Shown here: positions 40,216 to 49,008 of the stretch, piece after piece | Layout: every line of letters begins with the position of its first letter | Numbering within the stretch: position 1 is the stretch's first letter | DNA from: Propionicimonas sp. | Lineage (GTDB): Bacteria > Actinomycetota > Actinomycetes > Propionibacteriales > Propionibacteriaceae | Length of the DNA stretch: 58,261 nucleotides | Direction: 5' to 3' | Assembly: GCF_029975155.1 (NCBI RefSeq) | Contig: NZ_JARKPQ010000144.1 | Coordinates: 1 to 58,261 of the forward strand | Notes under the pieces: model-generated | What the model was told of the DNA's origin: nothing | Databases searched by the model: none | Seen by the model: the letters and a program-made list of their open reading frames with translations, nothing else | Made by a program: the position numbers and the translations under genes

Positions 40216-41202
40216 TCAGCGATCCGAGCCGCCCGCTCCGTGACCGCGGCGCCAGACTCCCGGAGCCTGGCCGACGTCCCGCTTGAACGCCCGGTTGAAC
40301 GCCGCCTCCGACTGGTATCCCACCGCGGCGGCCGCCTGGCCCACGCTGACCGTGCCGCTCTCGAGCATCCGCGCCGCGAGTTGCAGCCGCCAGCGGGCGA
40401 GGTACCGCATCGGCGGGACGCGCACGTAGGCGGTGAACCGTTCGGTGAAGGCGGACCGGGACATGCCCACCTCCCGCGCCAGCCGCTCGACGGTCCACGG
40501 GTCGGCCGGGCGGCCGTGGATCAGCTGGAGCGCGGCGCTGACCAACGGGTCGCGCAGACCGGCGAGCCAGCCGCGAGCGTCGTCGGGAAGCTGGGCGATG
40601 TGGCTGCGGATCGCCTCGACGAACATCAGCTCGGCCAGTTTCGCCAGCATGGCTTCCCCGCCGGCCCCTTCGCTGCCGCTGGACTCGACGGCCGCGTCGA
40701 GAAGGCTCGATACCCAACGCCGGCTCTGCTCGGAGATCGGTGCGCGGACGATCCGGGGAAGCGCCTCGAGCAGCGGGTTGAACGGCCGCGCGTCACAGCC
40801 GAGGAACCCGCACACGAAGCGGGTGTGCTCGGCGTCGGGCTCCCGGGTCATCACCAGTGAGAACGGCAGCGCCCGGTCCGCGGGCCGGTAGTAGTTGGCC
40901 GGATCGGGACGGCCCCGCATGCCCGGCGCGGAAGCGACGATGTTCGCATCTCCGCCCGGGAAGACGACCATGTCGCCGGCCCGGAGGCTCACCGGCGGCT
41001 CGGCTCGGTCGACAGCCTCGGCCCAGCACGTCCCCTCGGTGACCACGTGGAAGCTGATCACGTGCTCCGCGCCGGCGAGCACCTGCTCTCCGATTGCGGC
41101 CACGCTGGGCGTCTCGGTGGCGAAGGGCGATCGGGCATCGACGTCGAAGAACACCGCCCCGGTCAGCCGAACCGCGAGCAGGACATCGGACAGCACATCC
41201 AT
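40216..41202 (-). CDS. AraC-family regulator with cupin domain
   Basis: 328 residues; N-terminal cupin (cupin_6-like; VISFHVVTEGTCWAEAV near 50, VSLRAGDMVVFPGGDAN near 72), C-terminal double helix-turn-helix (WTVERLAREVGMSRSAFTER near 238; SVGQAAAAVGYQSEAAFNRA near 287). GGGAGG precedes the ATG at 41202. Divergent from the BBE-type flavoprotein at 41377, its probable target. Confidence 0.9.
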   Translation of the reverse strand: MDVLSDVLLAVRLTGAVFFDVDARSPFATETPSVAAIGEQVLAGAEHVISFHVVTEGTCWAEAVDRAEPPVSLRAGDMVVFPGGDANIVASAPGMRGRPDPANYYRPADRALPFSLVMTREPDAEHTRFVCGFLGCDARPFNPLLEALPRIVRAPISEQSRRWVSSLLDAAVESSGSEGAGGEAMLAKLAELMFVEAIRSHIAQLPDDARGWLAGLRDPLVSAALQLIHGRPADPWTVERLAREVGMSRSAFTERFTAYVRVPPMRYLARWRLQLAARMLESGTVSVGQAAAAVGYQSEAAFNRAFKRDVGQAPGVWRRGHGAGGSDR

Positions 41203-41376
41203 CTGGCCTCCCTGGACGCCCGGCTACGTCCGCCGGACGCGTGAGCAAGCCGGTCGCCCCGCGCAGACGGACGGGCAAGAGCGCCGGACGCGCGGCGATT
41301 CCGCCCGGGGTGGGACGTCCATAGCTTCGACTCTACGGTCACTCCGACCGGAAGGGACATGCGAAGGAGAACCACC

Positions 41377-42759
41377 ATGACCACTCCGAACACTCTTGCT
41401 GAGCGCATGCGCGGCCGGGTCGTCGATCGCAGCCACCCCGACTACGAGACGGCCCGAGCTCTCTACAACGGCATGATCGACAAGCGACCGCTGCTGATCG
41501 CCGAATGCGTGGACGCCGCCGACGTCGCCGCAGCGATCGACCATGCCCGGACGACCGGCCTGGCCGTGGCCGTGCGGGGCGGCGGCCACAGTGGACCCGG
41601 CCTGGGCAGCGTCGACGACGGCCTGGTGATCGACCTGTCGCGGATGCGCGGTGTTCGGGTGGACGCGGAGCGGGCCACGGTCCGCGTCGCGGCCGGCTGC
41701 ACCACCGGCGACGTCGACCACGCCACCCACGCTTACGGACTCGCCGTACCGTTCGGCATCGTCTCCACCACCGGTGTGGGCGGTCTCACCCTCGGCGGTG
41801 GCATCGGCCACCTGAGCCGCCAGCACGGGCTGACGATCGACAACCTCCTCGAAGCCGACGTGGTGCTCGCGGACGGACGGATCGTCACCGCTGACCCCAG
41901 CCGCAATGCCGACCTGTTCTGGGGCATCCGCGGGGGCGGGGGCAACTTCGGGGTGGTGACCAGCTTCCTGTTCCGGGCGCACCCGGTGGACCAGGTGTTC
42001 GGCGGCCCGGTGTTCTGGGGCTTCGAGCACGCCGCCACCGTGATGCGGGCCTATCGCGAGTTCCTGCCGGAGGCGCCGGAGGAGCTGGGCGTCTTCGTCG
42101 GGCTGAAGACCGTCCCGTCGGTCGATCCGTTCCCCGCCGAGCACCACGGCAGGCGTGCCTGCGCGGTGATCGCCTGCTACAACGGCCCGGTCGACCGCGG
42201 ACGGGCGGCACTCGCCCCCCTGCTGGACGCCCTGCCCGCGCCGCTGTTCAACTGGCTGGACGAGGTTCCGTTCCCGGCCGTCCAGAGCATGTTCGACCCA
42301 CTCCTGCCGAAGGGCCTGCAGTGGTACTGGCGAGGGGACTTCGTCGACGAACTGACCGACGCCGCCATCGCCGAGCACATCGCCCACACCCGGGACATGC
42401 CCAGTGCGCTGTCGCTGATGCACCTCTACCCGATCAACGGCGCCGTCCACCGCGTCGAGCCGCATGACACCGCCTGGCACGCGCGGTCCGCGCAGTGGGC
42501 GATGGTGATCGCCGGCATCGATCCCGACCCGGCCAGAGCGGGCGACCTGGCCAGGTGGGCGCGCGCCTACTGGTCCGCGATCCACGACCACGCCGGGAGC
42601 GGCGGTTACGTGAACTTCATGCAGGGTGACGGGGACCGGACGCGCCTGGAAGCCACCTATGGCGACAACTACGCCCGGCTGGCGGCCCTGAAGGCGAAGT
42701 ACGACCCGGCGAACTTCTTCCACGAGAACCAGAACATCCCGCCCGAACCCCACGCCTGA
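41377..42759 (+). CDS. FAD-linked oxidoreductase (BBE type), second copy
   Basis: 460 residues from the ATG at 41377 (CGAAGGAGA upstream). RGGGHSGPGLGS near residue 67 holds the FAD-linking His; GVGGLTLGGGIGHLSRQHGL near 140; LFWGIRGGGGNFGVVTSF near 185; C-terminal BBE signature YARLAALKAKYDPANFFHEN. No Cys is present at the second linkage position, so FAD is probably bound through His only. It would oxidise a carbohydrate-, alcohol- or aromatic-type substrate; its AraC neighbour suggests induction by that compound. Confidence 0.9.
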   Translation: MTTPNTLAERMRGRVVDRSHPDYETARALYNGMIDKRPLLIAECVDAADVAAAIDHARTTGLAVAVRGGGHSGPGLGSVDDGLVIDLSRMRGVRVDAERATVRVAAGCTTGDVDHATHAYGLAVPFGIVSTTGVGGLTLGGGIGHLSRQHGLTIDNLLEADVVLADGRIVTADPSRNADLFWGIRGGGGNFGVVTSFLFRAHPVDQVFGGPVFWGFEHAATVMRAYREFLPEAPEELGVFVGLKTVPSVDPFPAEHHGRRACAVIACYNGPVDRGRAALAPLLDALPAPLFNWLDEVPFPAVQSMFDPLLPKGLQWYWRGDFVDELTDAAIAEHIAHTRDMPSALSLMHLYPINGAVHRVEPHDTAWHARSAQWAMVIAGIDPDPARAGDLARWARAYWSAIHDHAGSGGYVNFMQGDGDRTRLEATYGDNYARLAALKAKYDPANFFHENQNIPPEPHA

Positions 42760-42803
42760 CCGGCGAACCCGGGGACTCGGCGACGAAACGACGAGGAGGC
42801 ACC

Positions 42804-43217
42804 GTGTCGCTGCACGACGCCGGCGTGCTGGCCGGCTCGGTGTCCACCGTCCTCTTCGTCGCGAGCTACCTGCCGATGCTGATCAAGGCCGCTCGGACCA
42901 GGGACCTCGCGTCCTACAGTCTGGGCAGCTTCGCGGTGACCAACCTGGGCAACCTCGTGCACACCGTCTACGTGGTCTCGTTGCCCGTCGGCCCGATCTG
43001 GGCGCTGCACGGGTTCTACCTGGTGAGCACGGTGCTGATGACCTGGTGGTACCTGCGGTACCGTCGCCGTCCCGAGCACCACGAGTCTGTGGGAGGGCGC
43101 TTGACCGAGCGCAGAGCTGCTGGTGTGAGCCTGTCGATCCATGGCGAAACTGGGACGCACGACTCCGGCGCCGCCGGTGAGCGACGTGACCACTGCGGTG
43201 GCGCACTATCGCGATAG
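42804..43217 (+). CDS. SemiSWEET/PQ-loop family membrane protein with extraneous tail
   Basis: 137 residues. Residues 1-92 form a three-helix PQ-loop unit: VSTVLFVASYLPMLIKAART (PQ-like loop), SYSLGSFAVTNLGNLVHTVY, LHGFYLVSTVLMTWWYL. SemiSWEETs dimerise to move small sugars, and this length is standard. Residues 93-137 have no counterpart; from 43141 they overlap, in another frame, a VOC remnant, so the tail is probably read-through after loss of the original stop. GTG start with GAGGAGG upstream. Confidence 0.75.
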   Translation: MSLHDAGVLAGSVSTVLFVASYLPMLIKAARTRDLASYSLGSFAVTNLGNLVHTVYVVSLPVGPIWALHGFYLVSTVLMTWWYLRYRRRPEHHESVGGRLTERRAAGVSLSIHGETGTHDSGAAGERRDHCGGALSR

Positions 43218-43224
43218 GTCTGGA
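43141..43224 (+). pseudogene. N-terminal remnant of a VOC-family gene
   Basis: About 28 codons from the ATG at 43141 read LGRTTPAPPVSDVTTAVAHY then RDRSG, the usual beginning of a bleomycin-resistance/VOC protein (PVLPVRDVAAAVAHYRDRLG-type). Homology then stops and the frame continues only as the complement of the methyltransferase gene. A fragment left by deletion. Confidence 0.5.
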
Positions 43225-43252
43225 CTGCCGGCCGCGACGCGCGGTGAGCGGT

Positions 43253-44050
43253 TCAGCGCACGCGTGACTCGGCGCGACGCGCGAGCGTCATCTCGGTGCG
43301 CAGCACAAGCTGGGTGCTCGGGCCGAGAGCATCGCCGAGAGTGGTCAGGATCGCGGCGCGGAGCGCGTCGTCGAGCACGGCGAACTGGGACGTGGTCGCG
43401 AGCAGTCCCAGGTAGTCGGCGGTCTCCAGATCCCACGACCAGTCGTAGCGCCGCACCTGGACGTCGCCCAGCGCAGGCACCTGGTCCATGCCGTCGGGCG
43501 GTGTGTCATCCGCCTCGAACGGGACCACGTCGGGTCTCAGCCCATGCCCGTGCTCGTCGAAGATGTGGCGAACCATGTCGTGATCGTGAGCCGCCGGATC
43601 CAGCATCCACGCGTTCCAGAACAGCCCCGCCGAACCACCCGGCAGGAGCGCGTCCGCGAGGCGCTGCCACCGGGTGGCCGGGTCCACCCAGTGGAACGAC
43701 TGGGCCGCGACGACGAGGGCGAAGCGCCGGGCGGCGCCGAAGTCCTCGAACGAGCCCACCACGACCTCGAGCCGGTCGCCGAGTCCCGCCGCCGCGGCCC
43801 GGTCTCGCAGCACCAGGGCCATCTCGGGTGCGGGCTCCAGGGCGACCACGCCGACACCCCGCGCGAGCAGAGGAAGGGTCGCCTTGCCGGTGCCGGCACC
43901 GATCTCGAGGACGTCAACGACCGGTCTCTGCGCATAGGCGAACAGGTCCTCGAACAACGAGGGCGGGTAGCCCGGGCGCCGCCGCTCGTACGCATCGGCG
44001 ACCGATCCGAAGGACCGTGCCCGGGCCAGCATCCGATCGTCCAGTGCCAT
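43253..44050 (-). CDS. Class I SAM-dependent methyltransferase
   Basis: 265 residues; Rossmann-type methyltransferase with motif I VLEIGAGTGKATLPLL near 47, acidic residue in VVALEPAPEM near 68 and motif IV FALVVAAQSFHWVDPATRW near 107. The YERRRPGYPPSLFEDL start is typical of the UbiE/trans-aconitate-like group. Cytoplasmic; substrate unknown. It ends the minus-strand block 44 bases after the ribokinase gene and may or may not be in that operon. Confidence 0.88.
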   Translation of the reverse strand: MALDDRMLARARSFGSVADAYERRRPGYPPSLFEDLFAYAQRPVVDVLEIGAGTGKATLPLLARGVGVVALEPAPEMALVLRDRAAAAGLGDRLEVVVGSFEDFGAARRFALVVAAQSFHWVDPATRWQRLADALLPGGSAGLFWNAWMLDPAAHDHDMVRHIFDEHGHGLRPDVVPFEADDTPPDGMDQVPALGDVQVRRYDWSWDLETADYLGLLATTSQFAVLDDALRAAILTTLGDALGPSTQLVLRTEMTLARRAESRVR

Positions 44051-44094
44051 GGGGAGAGCTTCCCACGACGAGACCCGACCGACGCAGCGGGCCG

Positions 44095-45000
44095 TCAGGC
44101 CCCGGCCAGGAACCTCTCGACCGCTGGTCGATCGGGGTACGACGACTGCGCACCGGGCGCGCCCACGGTGATGGCCGACATCGCGATCGCGAACCGCACG
44201 GCCGCGCGCAGCTCCGCGCCATGGGCGAGTTCGCAGGCGACCGCACCCACGAACGCGTCACCGGCGCCGGTGGTGTCCACGACGTCGACGACGTGCCCGC
44301 GCTGGTGCTGGACGCCGTCGGCGTCGGCGACGAGCGCCCCGTCCTCGCCGAGCGTGATGACCACCGAACGGGCGCCTGCCCCGAGGAGTCCGCGGGCGAG
44401 CTCGTCGAATCCACCCGCATCGCGGCCGAGGATGGTCCGGGCCTCGTGCTGGTTGACGACGAGTGGGTCGCACGCCCGGAGCGTCACCGGCGGGAGCGGC
44501 TGCGCGGGCGCGGCGTTGAGCACAACCCGGACGCCGTGGTCCGCCGCCTCCGCCACAGCCTGGTCCACGGTGCCCGCCGGGATCTCCATGCTGAGCACGA
44601 TCACGCGTGGGACCGGGTCCGGGGCGAACGCGCGACGCGCCAGATCGGCGTCCACGAGACTGTTCGCCCCGGGCGACACGACGATCGAGTTCTCGCCGTC
44701 GGGAGTGACGAGGATGATCGCCGTGCCGGTCGGACGGTCGACGATCCGGAGGTGGTCGGCATCCACGCCGGCCTCCTGCAGCCGTCTCCGCAGGAAGACG
44801 CCGTGGTCGTCGTCGCCGACGCAGCCGACGAATCGGGTCGTGGCGCCCGCACGGGCGCAGGCTGCCGCCTGGTTCGCACCCTTGCCTCCCGGGTGAACCG
44901 CGAGGTCGGACCCGAGCAACGTCTCCCCTGCGAGGGGACGCCGGGGCACCTCGACCACGAGATCAGCGTTCGCGCTGCCGACAACGACAACCTCGGTCAC
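44095..45000 (-). CDS. rbsK: Ribokinase (PfkB family)
   Basis: 301 residues; phosphorylates ribose (or a related pentose) with ATP. VVVGSANADLVVEVPRRPLA start, GGKGANQAAACARAGA near 38 (sugar site), DTTGAGDAFVGAVA near 250 with the catalytic Asp and anion hole. GTG start with GGAGAAGG upstream. Last enzyme of the ECF-transporter operon, 33 bases after the nucleoside hydrolase, which would supply its ribose. Confidence 0.9.
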   Translation of the reverse strand: MTEVVVVGSANADLVVEVPRRPLAGETLLGSDLAVHPGGKGANQAAACARAGATTRFVGCVGDDDHGVFLRRRLQEAGVDADHLRIVDRPTGTAIILVTPDGENSIVVSPGANSLVDADLARRAFAPDPVPRVIVLSMEIPAGTVDQAVAEAADHGVRVVLNAAPAQPLPPVTLRACDPLVVNQHEARTILGRDAGGFDELARGLLGAGARSVVITLGEDGALVADADGVQHQRGHVVDVVDTTGAGDAFVGAVACELAHGAELRAAVRFAIAMSAITVGAPGAQSSYPDRPAVERFLAGA

Positions 45001-45033
45001 CCTCGCCTCACCTTCTCCTCGCCCACCGTCCGG

Positions 45034-45978
45034 TCAGACCTGCCGCAACGACGCGTCGAGCGCGCTCAGCCGGGTGTCGAGCAGGTGGCGGAACCGCTGC
45101 ACGTCCACCTGCATCGCCACGTCGCAGTTGGGTTCGCCGGAGGCATCCGACAGGTCGACCACCGTCATGCCGCGAGTCAGCCGTCCGGCGGTCTCCACGT
45201 CGACGAACGCCGGCACGGTCGTGAGCACGGCAGGGTCGACGACCGCCGCGATCGCGAGGGAGTCGTGCTGGGGCATCGCCGCGCCGGGATCGCCGTCGAC
45301 GTCGTAGTAGCCGTCGAGCAGACGGCCGACGATCTCGGCCACGGGACCACCCGAGGCAAACAGGCCTGGCAGGTGCTTGCGGCCCACGAGCGCCTGATGG
45401 GTGGCGTTCAGCCCCACCATCGTGATCGGCACCCCGAACGCGAAGACCCGCGCCGCGGCGTCCGGGTCGAACCAGATGTTGAACTCGGCGACCGGGGTCA
45501 CGTTGCCGGGGACGTCCAGCGTGCCGCCGCCCATGATCACGAACCGCTCCACCTTGCGTGCCGCCTTCGGGAACTCGTTGACGAGCATCGCGATATTGGT
45601 GAGCGGCCCGATCGGGACGACGGTGACCGGGTCGGGGCTCTCCTCGATCAGCCGCGCCAGCAGGGGGACGCCGGGCTGGAGAGTACGCGTCGAGGCGGGC
45701 AGGCGGTAGCCGGCCAGGCCGTTCTCGCCATGCACGTCGGGAGCGAAGTCGACGTCGGCCCGGCACAGGGGGCCGGAGGCGCCCCTGCCGATCGGGACGT
45801 CCAGCCGGAGCAGGTCCGCGAGCGCGGCGGCGTTGGCCGAGGTGTGCTCCAGGCCGACGTTGCCGGCGACCGCGACGATGCCCCGGAGGTCGACCTCCGG
45901 GCACGCGGCCGCCAGCATGATCGCGAGCGCGTCATCGATGCCGGGGTCGGTGTCGATGACGATCGGACGGGCGCTCAC
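45034..45978 (-). CDS. Nucleoside hydrolase (inosine/uridine-preferring type)
   Basis: 314 residues; hydrolyses the N-glycosidic bond of ribonucleosides, giving base and ribose. Calcium motif VIDTDPGIDDALAI at residues 7-20, VIMGGG near 158, EFNIWFDPDAA near 173 and HDSLAIAAVVDP near 245 with the ribose-binding His/Asp. The GTG at 45978 overlaps the upstream stop by four bases (GTGA), fixing the start; a longer open frame is a shadow. Cytoplasmic, acting after import. Confidence 0.93.
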   Translation of the reverse strand: MSARPIVIDTDPGIDDALAIMLAAACPEVDLRGIVAVAGNVGLEHTSANAAALADLLRLDVPIGRGASGPLCRADVDFAPDVHGENGLAGYRLPASTRTLQPGVPLLARLIEESPDPVTVVPIGPLTNIAMLVNEFPKAARKVERFVIMGGGTLDVPGNVTPVAEFNIWFDPDAAARVFAFGVPITMVGLNATHQALVGRKHLPGLFASGGPVAEIVGRLLDGYYDVDGDPGAAMPQHDSLAIAAVVDPAVLTTVPAFVDVETAGRLTRGMTVVDLSDASGEPNCDVAMQVDVQRFRHLLDTRLSALDASLRQV

Positions 45979-46646
45979 GCGATGACCGTGCACCGGGTCG
46001 GACCGAACCAGACGACGTCCTCGCGCTTCACGCCGTAGAGGTGGTTGCCGATGAACGGCTCGACCGCCCAGGCGCCCCGCATCACCGTCTCGTTGGACGC
46101 GTCGATGTAGCCGTCGTCGTAGGAGGAATTCGCGGTCAGCGAGTGGCCGATGTTGCTCAGCCGGTCGAGCAGGACGTACGGCGTCCTGGCGAGTTCGTCG
46201 GCGAACACGCCGAACCAGTCGCAGGCCCGCATCCCGGGCCTCGCCGCCGCGAGCACGGTCGCGTGGATGCGCTCGATCGTGGCCAGCGCTTCGGCCTGGG
46301 CATGGTTGTCGCCGCGCTGGAACGAGCGCGTGCAGTCGCCCCACCAGCCATCGGCCGTCACGGGGTGGACGTCGATCATGCCGAGGTCGAGGTTCCACAA
46401 CGCACGATCGGTCGGCACGTCGGTGGGGAAGCAGCTGAGCGTCCCGACGCCGAAGCCCACGGTGGTCGGAGTCCAGGTGCCGACGGCTCCGGCGTCCAGG
46501 ACCATCTGGTTCACGATGCGATGGAGCTCGCGTTCGGTCTGCCCGGCGACGGCGGCCTCGGCCCCCGCCTCGGCCACCCGGATCGCGATCCGCTGCGCGG
46601 CGACGAGGCCGGCGGGCGGCTCATCGGAGATCTGTCGGTCGGTCAT
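45975..46646 (-). CDS. M24-family (creatinase/aminopeptidase fold) protein
   Basis: 223 residues; pita-bread fold without the N-terminal domain of prolidases. Likely metal ligands are Asp92, Asp104 (GDCTRSF), His168 (NIGHSL), Glu196 (AVEPF) and Glu209 (REDVV), so it is probably catalytic. M24 enzymes split Xaa-Pro or methionyl peptides, but also creatine C-N bonds; in a nucleoside operon a non-peptide substrate is possible. Coupled to both neighbours by four-base overlaps. Confidence 0.82.
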   Translation of the reverse strand: MTDRQISDEPPAGLVAAQRIAIRVAEAGAEAAVAGQTERELHRIVNQMVLDAGAVGTWTPTTVGFGVGTLSCFPTDVPTDRALWNLDLGMIDVHPVTADGWWGDCTRSFQRGDNHAQAEALATIERIHATVLAAARPGMRACDWFGVFADELARTPYVLLDRLSNIGHSLTANSSYDDGYIDASNETVMRGAWAVEPFIGNHLYGVKREDVVWFGPTRCTVIA

Positions 46647-47404
46647 TTGTCTGCTCCCTCTTCGTCGTCTGCCAGCCAGGTGATCAGGTCCTGCCAGAGG
46701 ACGTCGTAGCCGTCCCAGGCGAGAAACTCCGGCGGGAGCCAGTGCGGCCCCATGTCGCTCGCGAACGCCGCGACCCTGCCCTCGCCCGCACGGCCCACCA
46801 CGAGCAGCGGGCGTCCGTCCACGGCGATGAGCGTCTCCGCCGCCGGCCGCATCGTCAGTCGCTGATAGCCGAGGATGGCGGGCAGGTCCTGCGGGACGCG
46901 CGCGACCGCGCGGTGTCGCGCGACGACCCGCGGACGGACGCCGTGTGGGGTCTCCTCTCGGTCGTCACCGACTTCCATCAGGACCGGGAGCACGTCGGCC
47001 AGCGCGGTGCCGCGATAGTTCGCCTTCCCCTCGATGCCCTGGAAGCTGAGGTAGCCGCCGACCATCAGCAGGGCACCGCCGCCGCGCACCCAGTCGGCGA
47101 GGGCGGCGAGCCGGTTCGGCGTCGACCGGCCGTGCACGAACACCGCCGAGGGCAGCAGGATCGTGTTCGCTCCGATGTCGCTCAGCACGATGACGTCGTA
47201 CCGGTCGAGGTCGTCCGCCGTCGCCGGGAACTGCGCCGAGGCGACGTGGCTGGGCATGAAGTCCACCTGGTGGCCGCCGCGCTCCAGGGCCGCGATGAAG
47301 TCGGCGCCGCCCTCCTCGTAGGTCGATGTGAAGAATGAGTCGAAGCCCTTGGTGTGGATCGAGGTCGTCGACCACGACTCTCCGACCAGCAGGACGCGTG
47401 CCAT
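46643..47404 (-). CDS. Class-I glutamine-amidotransferase-fold protein without cysteine
   Basis: 253 residues, of the STM3548-like group (COG5426-type). VLLVGESWSTTSIHTKGFDS start, YDVIVLSDIGANTILLP near 70, GGALLMVGGYLSFQG near 108 where a true amidotransferase has its Cys elbow. The protein contains no Cys at all, so ammonia release from glutamine is excluded; it may bind or hydrolyse a small metabolite. The stop overlaps the M24 start. Confidence 0.75.
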   Translation of the reverse strand: MARVLLVGESWSTTSIHTKGFDSFFTSTYEEGGADFIAALERGGHQVDFMPSHVASAQFPATADDLDRYDVIVLSDIGANTILLPSAVFVHGRSTPNRLAALADWVRGGGALLMVGGYLSFQGIEGKANYRGTALADVLPVLMEVGDDREETPHGVRPRVVARHRAVARVPQDLPAILGYQRLTMRPAAETLIAVDGRPLLVVGRAGEGRVAAFASDMGPHWLPPEFLAWDGYDVLWQDLITWLADDEEGADK

Positions 47405-47443
47405 GAAATCTCCGTTCAGGTTTCGTAGGTGGTGGGTGGGAAA

Positions 47444-48178
47444 TCAGCGCACCGCCCTGACGGCGGCGACGAAACGGGCGACGTTCGCAGGAGCCACCTC
47501 GCCGGAGTCGGCGCGGGTGTCCTTGAGCGCGCTGCCGACGATGACCCCGTCGGCATGGGCGAGTTGCTCGGCGGCACTGTCCGGCGTCACTCCGGCCCCG
47601 ATGACGATCGGGAAGTCCGGACCGACGATCCGCCGGAACTCCGAGATCTTGTCCAGGGGCGTCGTGATCCCGGTTCCGGTACCGGTGACGACGACGGCGT
47701 CGCAACGGCCCATGGCGAGGGTGAGGTCGTCGTCCAGCGTCCGGCCGGAGCGGTAGGGCTGGTACTTGAACCGGACGCCGCCCAGGACGGACGCGTCGGT
47801 CCGGTCCCGCGCGGAGGCGAGCCGCTCCGCGAACGCCACGTCGTCCCCGGGAGGCAGATGGCCGGCCACCGAGTCGAGCTGGACGACCGAGATCGGGTAC
47901 CTGCCGGCGAGCTCGAACGCCCGGGCGTCGTCGCCGAGGATGTTCAGCCCCGTGACGATCTCCGGGCGCTGGCCGGCGAGGTACTCCAGGACCGCGATGA
48001 CGTCCTCGACCTGGCCGAAGTAGTTCTCGACGATGATCGCGTCCACGCCGTTCGTCCACAGGTCGTCGAGTTCCCGCTTCGCGCGCCGCAGCCGGTCGTC
48101 CGGGTCCGTGCCCTTCAGGTGAAGCATGCCGAGCACGGGGACGCCCGTGGGAAAGACGGATCGGAAGGCGCGGCTCAT
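47444..48178 (-). CDS. BtpA/SgcQ-family TIM-barrel protein
   Basis: 244 residues; GMLHLKGT near 17, GVDAIIVENYFGQV near 44, VVTGTGTGITTPLDKI near 164, FPIVIGAGVTPDSAAE near 189 and HADGVIVGSALK near 208, a (beta/alpha)8 phosphate-binding barrel. Named for BtpA (photosystem I biogenesis) and E. coli SgcQ (sugar gene cluster); the reaction is unknown. Here it accompanies PfkB, nucleoside hydrolase and ribokinase, pointing to a phospho-sugar or nucleotide-like substrate. ATG with AAGGAG upstream. Confidence 0.88.
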   Translation of the reverse strand: MSRAFRSVFPTGVPVLGMLHLKGTDPDDRLRRAKRELDDLWTNGVDAIIVENYFGQVEDVIAVLEYLAGQRPEIVTGLNILGDDARAFELAGRYPISVVQLDSVAGHLPPGDDVAFAERLASARDRTDASVLGGVRFKYQPYRSGRTLDDDLTLAMGRCDAVVVTGTGTGITTPLDKISEFRRIVGPDFPIVIGAGVTPDSAAEQLAHADGVIVGSALKDTRADSGEVAPANVARFVAAVRAVR

Positions 48179-48213
48179 TGGCGGGGCTCCTTGTCGGTGG
48201 TCGGGTGGGAGTG

Positions 48214-49008
48214 TCAGGGAACGAGGTCGACGACGTCGTCGACGGTGAGCGCGCGGCGGCTCAGGCCGAGGTCGCGCGCCAGCTGCGCCGCGTCCGGTCG
48301 GCGGATGCGAGCCCGCCGGAGGATGTCGTCGTCGAGGAAGACGCCGCCGCAGTCGTCGTCAGCGATGACGGCACCGTTGGCCATCGCGACGACCCGGTCG
48401 AACGTGCTGATCACGAAGCGCATGTCGTGGGTGATGGTGACGACGGCGATGCCCTCGTCGCGAAGCCGGTCGAGCATGGTGTTCAGGAGCGCGAGGCCCC
48501 TGGAGTCGAGGCCGGCGGTAGGCTCGTCGAGGATCACGTACCGGCACTCCGAGACGAGGATGGCGGCGATCGCCACGAACTTCCGGATCGTGCTCGGCAG
48601 GTCCTTCGGATTGGTGTCGAGATGGTCGCCGATGTCGGTGAGCTCGATGGCGCGCGCACAGCGCTCCTCGCGCTTGCCGTCCGGCCAGCGCAGGTACCTC
48701 GGCAGGTACTCGATCTCGGACCGGACGTCCGCGGCGAACAGCTGGTCGTCGGGGTTCTGGAAGACGTAGCCGACGTCCCGGGCCACCTGGGCGGTGGTGC
48801 GTGTCGTCGTCGAGACGCCGTCGACCAGCACGTCTCCCCGAGTCGGCTTCAGGAGCCGGTTCATCAGCTTGACGGTGGTCGTCTTGCCCGCGCCGTTCTG
48901 GCCGACGATGGCCAGCCGCTCGCCGTCGTCCACCCTCAGGTTGACGCCATCGACGGCCCGGGAGCCGTCGGGATAGGTGAACCCGACATCGTTCAGCTCA
49001 ATGGGCAT
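48214..49008 (-). CDS. ecfA: ECF transporter ATPase, subunit with degenerate signature
   Basis: 264 residues; ABC ATPase powering the ECF module at the inner face of the membrane. Walker A GQNGAGKTT (Lys42), Q-loop VFQNP (Gln84), Walker B YVILDEPT (Asp161, Glu162), D-loop GLD, H-loop ITHD (His194). The signature LSGGQ is replaced by LPSTI (137-141), followed by a normal RKFVAIAAIL helix. It overlaps the partner ATPase gene by 11 bases. Confidence 0.92.
   Translation of the reverse strand: MPIELNDVGFTYPDGSRAVDGVNLRVDDGERLAIVGQNGAGKTTTVKLMNRLLKPTRGDVLVDGVSTTTRTTAQVARDVGYVFQNPDDQLFAADVRSEIEYLPRYLRWPDGKREERCARAIELTDIGDHLDTNPKDLPSTIRKFVAIAAILVSECRYVILDEPTAGLDSRGLALLNTMLDRLRDEGIAVVTITHDMRFVISTFDRVVAMANGAVIADDDCGGVFLDDDILRRARIRRPDAAQLARDLGLSRRALTVDDVVDLVP

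Noticed and set aside
43141..46038. 965-codon plus-strand open frame
   Set aside because: Only the first 28 codons (VOC start) have meaning; the rest is the complement of the methyltransferase, ribokinase and nucleoside-hydrolase genes.
45034..46398. Longer start for the nucleoside hydrolase (454 codons)
   Set aside because: The upstream part is a shadow of the M24 gene; the GTGA overlap at 45975-45978 and the DTDPG motif fix the start at 45978.
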